DNA from: CBDUQN01 sp965369375 | GTDB lineage: Bacteria; Krumholzibacteriota; Krumholzibacteriia; Krumholzibacteriales; Krumholzibacteriaceae | Assembly: GCA_965369375.1 (NCBI GenBank) | Contig: CBDUQN010000120.1 | Coordinates: 1 to 7,601 of the forward strand | DNA: 7,601 bases | Direction: 5' to 3' | In this document: positions 1-5,492 of the stretch, piece by piece | How the letters are laid out: the number at the start of each line of letters is the position of its first letter | How positions within the stretch are numbered: the stretch's first letter is position 1 | Translations under genes and position numbers: made by a program | Notes under the pieces: model-generated | The model's input: the letters and a program-made list of their open reading frames with translations, nothing else | Database searches by the model: none | What the model was told of the DNA's origin: nothing

Positions 1-65
1 GCTATAATCAACACTGCCGCGCCAAGTAATCTCAACCGCCTATCAAATAACACATTAGTTACCAT
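1..65 (-). CDS. N-terminal fragment of a membrane or exported protein, cut by the left edge
   Basis: An open frame on the minus strand starts at the ATG at 65-63 and continues through the window edge. The fragment reads MVTNVLFDRRLRLLGAAVLII: two arginine-containing clusters followed by a hydrophobic run, which looks like the start of a signal peptide or first membrane helix. An AGAGGGG sequence at 80-74 lies 8 nt before this ATG, a normal ribosome-binding spacing; an alternative in-frame ATG at 71-69 is only 2 nt from it and is less likely. The gene lies downstream of the anti-sigma gene on the same strand, about 190 nt after its stop. Only about 21 residues are visible, so no family or function can be named. 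It could be another part of the sigma-factor locus or an unrelated gene. Confidence 0.55.
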   Translation of the reverse strand, partial: MVTNVLFDRRLRLLGAAVLII

Positions 66-80
66 TTCCATTACCCCTCT

Positions 81-128
81 TCAATCAAGCTTCAAGAAGT
101 TGACTAATTCGTGGAACCCTCGGAACAA
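81..128 (-). CDS. Possible 15-residue leader or small ORF
   Basis: A TTG codon at 128-126 opens a frame of 15 codons (MFRGFHELVNFLKLD) ending in TGA at 83-81, 9 nt before the first in-frame ATG of the left-edge gene. It is preceded at 10 nt spacing by the strongest Shine-Dalgarno sequence in this part of the window (AAGGAGG, 145-139). Without this ORF, or a still shorter GTG frame overlapping the ribosome binding site, that sequence would have no purpose. It may encode a leader peptide translationally coupled to the following gene, or be spurious. The peptide resembles nothing I recognise, and the call depends on the ribosome binding site alone. Confidence 0.3.
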   Translation of the reverse strand: MFRGFHELVNFLKLD

Positions 129-138
129 GTGTCGTTCA

Positions 139-145
139 CCTCCTT
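139..145 (-). promoter_or_regulatory. Strong ribosome binding site without an obvious long gene
   Basis: AAGGAGG on the minus strand, followed by TGA, is close to a full match to the 16S anti-SD. The nearest long ORF begins 68 nt further on and has its own AGAGGGG site. Candidate starts served by this site are the TTG at 128 (10 nt away) and an overlapping GTG. Confidence 0.5.
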
Positions 146-256
146 TCCCTGTTCATAGAGTAGAGACGGAAGAAAAGCCGCGATTACGAGAGGGCCGATC
201 GGATAAATCAGGATAATCGGATTGTCTGGAAGGCTATGAAGGGATCAATGAGGATA

Positions 257-1198
257 TTACAGATCCGCGTCGAGCGATTCTCGAATCTCTTTTTCGATTC
301 GTCTTGCTCGAGCGGCGAACGGTGAAGTGCCCTGCCCATCAACTACGCGCTCGAGAAGTTCCAGAGCACTGAATTCGTCGCCGCGATCGGAGAGAAGTAC
401 GGCAAGATTCAGGTTCGCGTATGGGTTGTCCGGTTCCCTCTCGAGAACTTCTCTGAATGTGCCTTCAGAGGAAGTGATATCACCCTCCATATAAGAGACT
501 ATGGCATCGAATATCATTATATCAATATCCGCCGGATACTCCTTGAGCGCCTGTGAAGCCAGATCCCTCGCGGCATTGACTTGCCCGGTAGATATATAAC
601 CTCCCAGCAACCAATAGACGACTGCGCGTTCAGTCTTATCCTCCTGAAATTCTCCGGCGAAGTAGGCAAGAGCCGCCCTGAGCGAATCGTTGATCCGGAC
701 ATACCCGGAACGATACGCTTCAGAGACAGTATCGATGTAACGCTCTCCACCCGGAATCACCAGATGACTGTTCATCGATGCCAGTTCCACTGCTTCCCGG
801 ACACGAATCATGTGGCTCTGGTCCAGTATCTGAACTTCTTCTCTATTCGTGAATTGATAGAATAGACTGAGCGCCATGATGAGAACGATAGATGCAGCGA
901 CGGTGATTATTCGAATACGTGCCGGTTTCTTATAGACCTGCCCGATCTTCCGCTCCTCACTCCTGTCAACCGCCTGCCGGGCAAGTTCGATCGATTCTTC
1001 CGAGGTCTTGAGGTCGGCCGCGCCGCTCATCCAGAGCCCCTTGTACAGAACAGCCTCACGGTATGATTCAGAGCATCGAGCGCACGATTTGAGGTGCTCG
1101 ATCATTCTGGCCCTGTCATTCTCGTTGAGTGTGCCGTCTATAAAGCTGGACAGCTCTCCATCGTCTAAGTGGGCTCTTCTAAATGGATTGTAAACCAT
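257..1198 (-). CDS. Membrane-anchored zf-HC2 anti-sigma factor with C-terminal TPR domain
   Basis: The 313-residue protein is laid out as a transmembrane anti-sigma factor. Residues 10-42 hold a zinc-binding anti-sigma (zf-HC2/ZAS) element with the pattern H35-x3-C39-x2-C42 and an upstream H10; this cytoplasmic domain normally clamps the partner sigma factor. Residues 97-116 form one hydrophobic membrane helix after a basic stretch (KKPARIR), predicting N-inside, C-outside topology. The outer part ends in about three TPR-like helical hairpins (roughly 190-223, 225-257, 259-292), a protein-protein interaction module. The gene lies 131 nt downstream of the sigma factor gene on the same strand, the usual cognate order. 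The ATG is the only credible start: an in-frame TAG lies three codons upstream, and later starts would remove H10. No Shine-Dalgarno sequence lies at normal distance (see the hairpin at 1207-1232). Zinc-finger and anchor are clear; binding to this sigma factor is inferred from position. Confidence 0.85.
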   Translation of the reverse strand: MVYNPFRRAHLDDGELSSFIDGTLNENDRARMIEHLKSCARCSESYREAVLYKGLWMSGAADLKTSEESIELARQAVDRSEERKIGQVYKKPARIRIITVAASIVLIMALSLFYQFTNREEVQILDQSHMIRVREAVELASMNSHLVIPGGERYIDTVSEAYRSGYVRINDSLRAALAYFAGEFQEDKTERAVVYWLLGGYISTGQVNAARDLASQALKEYPADIDIMIFDAIVSYMEGDITSSEGTFREVLEREPDNPYANLNLAVLLSDRGDEFSALELLERVVDGQGTSPFAARARRIEKEIRESLDADL

Positions 1199-1206
1199 AT
1201 CGCGCT

Positions 1207-1232
1207 AAAAGGGGTTATCCCTTCCTTCTCCT
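1207..1232 (-). promoter_or_regulatory. Hairpin between a displaced Shine-Dalgarno and the anti-sigma start
   Basis: On the minus strand AGGAG (1232-1228) lies 29 nt before the ATG at 1198, too far for direct use. Between them, 1225-1219 and 1213-1207 can pair (AAGGG with CCCTT plus two G-U pairs, loop ATAAC). Folding this hairpin would leave 2 nt on the 5' side and 8 nt on the 3' side, bringing AGGAG to an effective spacing of about 10 nt. The pairing is visible in the sequence; use in translation is inference. Confidence 0.35.
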
Positions 1233-1274
1233 CTCACACAGAGATAGACGGATAATCGTTTAAAATTCCCTCTT

Positions 1275-1303
1275 AGAATATTAAAAACATGTAAAATGTT
1301 CAA
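1275..1303 (-). promoter_or_regulatory. Candidate sigma-70 promoter for the anti-sigma gene
   Basis: On the minus strand TTGAAC (1303-1298) and TATTCT (1280-1275) are separated by exactly 17 bp, each matching 4 of 6 consensus bases. It sits in the 131-nt gap between the sigma stop and the anti-sigma start, leaving a leader of about 70 nt. A short A/T-rich inverted repeat (AACAT/ATGTT, 1286-1300) overlaps the spacer. If real, the anti-sigma gene can be transcribed independently of the sigma gene. Confidence 0.3.
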
Positions 1304-1329
1304 GGATACGTAATCTTCATGCTGCTTAA

Positions 1330-2187
1330 TCATTTTGATTCCATGGACTTGCGGAGCTTTCGCACCACCCTGTCAATAATAGTATAGACGCGTCTCGGCT
1401 CACCGATATCCATCTTCTCGGCGATCTCATTAGCGGATAACCCTTTATCAAATCGGAAGTGTAATACCTTTCGCTCGACCTCATGGAGCTCTGCGATCCT
1501 CTCCCGTAATTCCCTTACGTTTTCTTTGGTCTCTCTCTCGAGCATCTCCGAATCAGGGCTGACGTACCCGACATGAATCTCGTCCCTTACGCTCATCTCG
1601 ACCAGATAGCGCGCTAAAAGTACCGATCGTATTCCATGCTTTCTCGCCTGATTCTTTTCAACGAGATTTTTCAAATGGCGAGGACTCAGTACTCTTTCGA
1701 TCAGCTGGATCGACGTAACAATGTCGTCAATAGTGATTCCGGGCTCGCTCCATCGAAGCTGCAGCACAATCGCTTCGAGAGGCAGCATTTCAATATAATA
1801 CAACTTATAGATCAGCTTATCGCGTTTGTCGAACTTGCTGTAACCTTCCGGCTCAGTCGACCGACCGTACAGTTTTCTCAGGTAATCTCGAGCTCTGTTA
1901 CGGGTAAAGACGATCAGCCAGGTCGAAAGAGAGGATTTGGCTTGGTACTTCTTCAGTGCACCTTTGTAAAGAGAGGCGAGGATTTCGACATATATGGTGC
2001 GGACCTGGTCCTCATCGGCTTCGAAGAGTTGCCGCCTGATAACACCCAATATGAGACCGGAGTAGCGCTCGACAAAGTCGTGCCATACATTCTCGGATCC
2101 CTCTTGGATGGCCGACACGAGATCGATATCGTCCTTTTGAGGAATATTTCCACCACTCGAATCGTAGGAGTCGGATTCGCTTTTCAT
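1330..2187 (-). CDS. Sigma-70 family (ECF-like) RNA polymerase sigma factor with enlarged middle region
   Basis: The 285-residue protein would recruit RNA polymerase to a specific promoter set. Region 2 is at about 24-106 (VWHDFVERYSGLILGVIRRQL at its start; STWLIVFTRNRARDYLRK with the -10 recognition helix at 88-105). Region 4 is at about 226-283 (ELHEVERKVLHFRF, then a helix-turn-helix LSANEIAEKM and basic recognition helix RRVYTIIDRVVRKLRK). ECF factors are usually 160-210 residues with a short linker; here about 115 residues separate the two domains. The linker contains a stretch at 121-142 resembling the start of a second region 4. The gene is divergent from the CHAT gene and followed by the anti-sigma gene. 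The ATG start has only a weak GAG upstream. Family assignment is firm; exact ECF group and target promoters are unknown. Confidence 0.88.
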   Translation of the reverse strand: MKSESDSYDSSGGNIPQKDDIDLVSAIQEGSENVWHDFVERYSGLILGVIRRQLFEADEDQVRTIYVEILASLYKGALKKYQAKSSLSTWLIVFTRNRARDYLRKLYGRSTEPEGYSKFDKRDKLIYKLYYIEMLPLEAIVLQLRWSEPGITIDDIVTSIQLIERVLSPRHLKNLVEKNQARKHGIRSVLLARYLVEMSVRDEIHVGYVSPDSEMLERETKENVRELRERIAELHEVERKVLHFRFDKGLSANEIAEKMDIGEPRRVYTIIDRVVRKLRKSMESK

Positions 2188-2230
2188 GTTGCTCGACCCA
2201 GGGCTGATGTGTAAGCGATCAAATGCATGC

Positions 2231-2335
2231 CCTGAAATTTATAATCGATTCGTACCCAACTGTACTTCAATATTATCGCAAGTGTCACACCAGTTCCTTT
2301 ACTGCATATTATACAACTGGTTAACAAATTTCAGG
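2231..2335. repeat. Nested inverted repeats in the sigma/CHAT divergent intergenic region
   Basis: CCTGAAATTT at 2231-2240 has a perfect 10-bp reverse complement, AAATTTCAGG, at 2326-2335. Inside it a 7-bp pair, ACCAGTT (2289-2295) and AACTGGT (2315-2321), is nested. A perfect TATAAT occurs on the plus strand at 2240-2245, abutting one arm, and on the minus strand at 2308-2313, 12 bp from the other, though neither has a convincing -35. The 10-bp arms face each other across 85 bp in a 241-bp region that must hold both divergent promoters, so paired operator sites or a structured leader are both possible. Confidence 0.55.
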
Positions 2336-2345
2336 CTGCCAGGAG

Positions 2346-2383
2346 TGTCCCGATTCCACACACCGGGTGTACCTGTAGGGACA
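2346..2383. repeat. Small nested palindromes upstream of the CHAT gene
   Basis: TGTCCC (2346-2351) pairs with GGGACA (2378-2383) and encloses the near-perfect palindrome ACACC-G-GGTGT (2360-2370). As RNA the inner part would be a 4-bp stem with a CGG loop. It lies 45-80 bp before the CHAT start, where an operator would be expected. The short arms alone could be chance. Confidence 0.3.
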
Positions 2384-2394
2384 ATTTATATTCT

Positions 2395-2422
2395 TTGTTG
2401 GATGATGTGAGCATACTATTTT
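2395..2422 (+). promoter_or_regulatory. Candidate promoter giving a leaderless CHAT transcript
   Basis: TTGTTG (2395-2400), 16 bp, then TATTTT (2417-2422). The -35 matches 3 of 6 and the -10 4 of 6 consensus bases. Transcription would start about 7 nt later, at or next to the A of the ATG at 2429. This would fit the absence of any Shine-Dalgarno sequence before that ATG. The region is A/T-rich, so the match may be accidental. Confidence 0.25.
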
Positions 2423-2428
2423 AAATAT

Positions 2429-5281
2429 ATGCGGCAAAACTCCATAAGCAATATGTTATTCAATGTGATACTCGTGCTCGTTGTCACGACGGCGGTATTT
2501 CTGGCACCCTGCTCCAAAGACGATGATAGTATCGACCTCTTCAGCGGATTGCCCCCTGAGATTACCGCGCTCCTGGTAAATGACAATGACAGCACCCTTG
2601 CCCTCTATGCTCGTGATGCGGGTCTCGAATCGATTGTCGATGCGAAGAGACATTTCGCGAATCTCATACACGACATGTCTCAGCAGGAATATCTTCGACA
2701 CTCGGACCGCCTGTATACTCTTAATAAGCGTTTATGTATAGTGCTAGCCAAAGAATTCAACTACGAATTTCATTTGAATGATCTCGAATTCCTCGAGACC
2801 TTTCCTCCAGCCAAACGACAGCAGATTATGATTGCTCGTTCGAGCATATGGACGACGGCATTTGAGCCTGGCCTCACGCACGAAACGAAAATTGACAGTC
2901 TCACCGGCTACTACAATATGATGGTTGGAATAAAAGATACATGTGGCGCTTGCATGGCTAAGATGGCCCTCTCCACTATGTACGGCGCTACAGGGGACAG
3001 GAATAAACAGAAACGGTATATCATCGATGTCAGCAAGGATTTTGCGGAGCTCGGATTTCATCGGCTGACATGCCAGTCACTCGGTGTTCTCGGAACGATA
3101 TATGAGAGAGAAGGCAAAACCGATTCAATGGAAATTTGCTATCGAGCAGCTCGCGATCTTGCCACCAACTCTCAATTGTCTGCTCAGATCAGCCGCTTCA
3201 GCTATTTTTACGCCCGCAGGTACGCTCGAATGGGCCGGCTGGCTCTGGCAAACGACCTGTTCAACGAGGCGATCGAGATCTGCAAGACGTACAATGGAGG
3301 ATGCTACGAAATCCGCTATATCTTCCATGCCATGGAATTCTATGCCGATTATTCGTGTTGGGAGACCGTTGAACGGCTGCTGTCAAGGGCCATAATACTC
3401 GAAAAAATTTATGACAATACAAAGCTATCGAAAGGTATCGTATTTGGTAATAAGTTTATAGAGGCCCGCTGGCACATGGCGCACGGCAACGTCGAAAAGG
3501 CTAATTCTCTCTTTCGGGAAGTCGAAAAACCATCAATGACCGGCCCGTACTTCGTCAACCACGACAATCATCTCTACTACTGGGCGCGGGGACTGCTGGA
3601 TAACGAGCTTTTCGACGATGCGATCGAGATCATCGACCGTGGATTGATTAATTCAAGGCAAAAATCTCTGCCGCGAGAGGAGACCAAATTCCTCACTCTC
3701 AAAGCGAGCGCTGAATTCATGAGAGGAAACACCGAGGAAGCGCGTAAAGCTCTCGAGCGATTCGATGTCGTTTCGCCCGAGCTCCACAACCCATTAATGC
3801 ATGATAGGATCACACGGGATGTTCTCCGCGCCAGGATTGCGCTGGCTGAAGGCAACAGGACAGAAGCGCTTGCATGCGTCGAGAAAGGCCTAGGCCGTTT
3901 GAGATCATTTGTAGAGCTTATGGATATCAGCGTTCAGGGATACCTATGGATCAACGATTGCATCGAGCTGCGCAGACTCATACATGAATTAACAGTCCAT
4001 GACCCGAAACTCTTGTATGGAGCGGAGTTGTTCTGGCGAAGCCTCACTCTCGATATGGGAAAAGGGCAATCCAAGCAAGCCAATCCGGAGACTTTATATG
4101 CTCTCGCGATGGCCGCAACAATCGGCTCTGGTATAACCGCGTGCCCCCATCCCGATGCCAGTCTTACCGATTACTTCAGCTCACTTGCCGAAAAAGTGAT
4201 TTCCAACATACGTAATCTGGACGCCGTGCACTGCATGTACATGGTGGATAATAATCATATCAAGCGATTCACTGTATACCCAGACGACATTCGATGCACA
4301 ACAATCGCATGCACGAGAGAGGAACTGCATGACCTCGTCATCGAGACACACAAACATATGTCTGGTGAAAAGCATACGAATGGTACTGCGTATTCTATAG
4401 ATATACACAGCAACCTGTCAAAACTCAGTCAATATCTTCTGCCTGATGACCTTTATAAATACGCCCGCCCCGGCAATCCTCGCGCGCTTATGATCACGAC
4501 AGACGATTTCCTCAACGGCATTCCATTCGAGACATTCAACATCGGCACCGACAGGGAATATGTACCTTTGCTCAAGGACTTCGATGTCGCATACCTTCAT
4601 CACTTTGAAACGAGAAACGCCCCACATAAATCCGATAATCCGGGTGTTGTCATCGTAAATTCTTACTCTGAAAAATCTTCTCGAAGCCGAAATCCGTTTG
4701 GCCATAAGCTCAGGTGCGTTAAGGCGGAAGGTCAAGCTGTCGCAGCTCTGTATAAAAACGCTATTCTTCTGCAGGGTCCCATGGCGACGAAGCAAGAGAT
4801 CAAGAAACGATGGGAAGCGGCTTCCTATCTCTATTTCGCCACACACATCATCCGGGACCCGGAGATCCCCTTCCTCGTTCTCATACCGGTCGCAACGCCG
4901 GACGGCGACTCATCGCCCGAATCAGGATACCTGGATTTTACAGATATCCGCTCTGCGGATTTCAGCAAGTGCGATGTCGTCGTCTTATCAGGGTGCTCGA
5001 GCGGAGTGCCATCAGTCGCCACACGCAATATTGGACCGAGCCTTGGAGACGCATTTCTCGACGCTGGCGCCGCTGCCGTGATCTCAACCTTCTGGGACGT
5101 AAAAGACGAAGAGGCACGCAGCTTGATGACATCTTACGCGCGCGCGATGGAAACAAACGGCCATTCCCACATCAAAGCTCTTTGCAGCGCGCGCAGAAAG
5201 TTATTCGACGAAGATCCTTATTCACGCAATTCTTTCAGTTGGGCTTCCTATGCGTTACATATCGGAAGATTGCCGGAGTAA
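2429..5281 (+). CDS. Exported or membrane-anchored TPR-CHAT caspase-like peptidase
   Basis: The 950-residue protein begins with a signal-like segment: R2, a hydrophobic run at about 10-27, then C28 in the context FLAPC-SKDDD, which resembles a lipobox but has Pro at -1. Residues about 175-530 are helical TPR-type hairpins (for example GKTDSMEICYRAARDLA, GRLALANDLFNEAIEI, GNTEEARKALERFDV), likely the ligand or partner-binding part. From about 650 to the end is a CHAT domain (caspase HetF-associated with TPRs, clan CD). It begins with LLPDDLYKYARPG and ALMITTDDFLNGIPFE, carries the catalytic-type histidine in YFATH (H806) and cysteine in VVLSGC (C856), and closes with GAAAVISTFWDV and a final helical part. 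Both dyad residues are present, so it is probably an active peptidase. A TGA seven codons upstream rules out an extended start; the in-frame ATG at 2453 is the alternative. It is divergent from the sigma gene and convergent with tRNA-Lys. A C172-GA-C175 pair may form a disulfide if the protein is outside the cytoplasm. The substrate is unknown. Confidence 0.87.
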   Translation: MRQNSISNMLFNVILVLVVTTAVFLAPCSKDDDSIDLFSGLPPEITALLVNDNDSTLALYARDAGLESIVDAKRHFANLIHDMSQQEYLRHSDRLYTLNKRLCIVLAKEFNYEFHLNDLEFLETFPPAKRQQIMIARSSIWTTAFEPGLTHETKIDSLTGYYNMMVGIKDTCGACMAKMALSTMYGATGDRNKQKRYIIDVSKDFAELGFHRLTCQSLGVLGTIYEREGKTDSMEICYRAARDLATNSQLSAQISRFSYFYARRYARMGRLALANDLFNEAIEICKTYNGGCYEIRYIFHAMEFYADYSCWETVERLLSRAIILEKIYDNTKLSKGIVFGNKFIEARWHMAHGNVEKANSLFREVEKPSMTGPYFVNHDNHLYYWARGLLDNELFDDAIEIIDRGLINSRQKSLPREETKFLTLKASAEFMRGNTEEARKALERFDVVSPELHNPLMHDRITRDVLRARIALAEGNRTEALACVEKGLGRLRSFVELMDISVQGYLWINDCIELRRLIHELTVHDPKLLYGAELFWRSLTLDMGKGQSKQANPETLYALAMAATIGSGITACPHPDASLTDYFSSLAEKVISNIRNLDAVHCMYMVDNNHIKRFTVYPDDIRCTTIACTREELHDLVIETHKHMSGEKHTNGTAYSIDIHSNLSKLSQYLLPDDLYKYARPGNPRALMITTDDFLNGIPFETFNIGTDREYVPLLKDFDVAYLHHFETRNAPHKSDNPGVVIVNSYSEKSSRSRNPFGHKLRCVKAEGQAVAALYKNAILLQGPMATKQEIKKRWEAASYLYFATHIIRDPEIPFLVLIPVATPDGDSSPESGYLDFTDIRSADFSKCDVVVLSGCSSGVPSVATRNIGPSLGDAFLDAGAAAVISTFWDVKDEEARSLMTSYARAMETNGHSHIKALCSARRKLFDEDPYSRNSFSWASYALHIGRLPE

Positions 5282-5332
5282 TACTTCTATGTGCCCTTGA
5301 ACTCCCCCGTAAACAGTTGTACTTAATAAAAA

Positions 5333-5406
5333 TGAGCCGCCCAGGACTCGAACCTGGTACCACCTGCTTAAAAGGCAGGTGCTCTAACCAGATGAGCTAG
5401 CGGCCC
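5333..5406 (-). tRNA. tRNA-Lys (anticodon TTT)
   Basis: The minus strand folds as a complete 74-nt cloverleaf. The acceptor stem is GGGCCGC with GCGGCTC (one G-U pair), the D-arm GCTC/GAGC, and the anticodon arm CCTGC-CTTTTAA-GCAGG with anticodon TTT. The 5-nt variable loop is TGGTA, the T-arm CCAGG-TTCGAGT-CCTGG, and the discriminator A (5333). CCA is not encoded, so it must be added after transcription. A T5 run follows directly (5332-5328) and may end transcription, with no separate terminator hairpin visible. The gene lies 86 nt downstream of the purA stop and faces the CHAT gene, whose stop is 51 nt away. Confidence 0.97.
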
Positions 5407-5430
5407 ATGATCATTGGCTTTAAATGTCCA

Positions 5431-5453
5431 GCAGCCGCTTGAAAAGCGACTGC
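5431..5453 (-). ncRNA. Leader hairpin of the tRNA-Lys transcript
   Basis: Minus-strand 5453-5444 pairs with 5440-5431 to form a 10-bp stem (GCAGTCGCTT with AAGCGGCTGC) around a TTC loop. The single non-Watson-Crick pair is G-U only on the minus strand; on the plus strand it would be C-A, so the structure favours minus-strand RNA. It begins at the expected transcription start of the promoter at 5460-5488. It has no T-run, so it is a poor rho-independent terminator for purA; a tRNA leader structure is more likely. Confidence 0.45.
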
Positions 5454-5459
5454 GGAATC

Positions 5460-5488
5460 AATCTAATAGCAGAGAGGCTATATGTCAA
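5460..5488 (-). promoter_or_regulatory. Sigma-70 promoter for tRNA-Lys
   Basis: A perfect TTGACA (5488-5483) lies just downstream of the purA stop, followed after exactly 17 bp by TAGATT (5465-5460, 4 of 6 consensus bases). The predicted start near 5453 is 47 nt before the mature tRNA 5' end. Confidence 0.6.
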
Positions 5489-5492
5489 CTGC

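Noticed and set aside
195..222. Palindrome CCGATCGG (195-202) and two ATCGGAT copies 18 bp apart
   Set aside because: Short and in a spacer without a clear promoter; too little to call an operator.
1201..1620. 11-bp repeat CGCGCTAAAAG at 1201-1211 and 1610-1620
   Set aside because: Exact 11-bp matches are expected several times by chance in a window this size, and one copy is inside coding sequence.
1636..2214. 192-residue plus-strand frame opposite the sigma gene
   Set aside because: Antisense shadow of a gene with recognisable sigma regions 2 and 4; no domain or ribosome site of its own.
2240..2313. Full sigma-70 promoters at the two TATAAT sequences (plus 2240-2245, minus 2308-2313)
   Set aside because: Neither has a recognisable -35 at 16-18 bp nor a correctly placed extended -10, so only the -10 matches are noted.
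257..5281. A CRISPR array or gRAMP gene to match the Craspase-like pairing of CHAT and sigma
   Set aside because: No regularly spaced repeats and no Cas-like protein are present on either strand.
4810..5400. 196-residue plus-strand frame overlapping the CHAT 3' end and the tRNA
   Set aside because: It lies in another frame of the CHAT gene and reads through the antisense of tRNA-Lys; the composition is Arg/Ser-rich, as expected for a shadow frame.
5333..5406. Prophage or island attachment site at tRNA-Lys
   Set aside because: No second copy of the tRNA 3' end and no integrase within the window.
5431..5453. Rho-independent terminator of purA
   Set aside because: The stem is good but is followed by TGGACATTTAAAG rather than a T-run, and the tRNA promoter places it inside the tRNA transcript.
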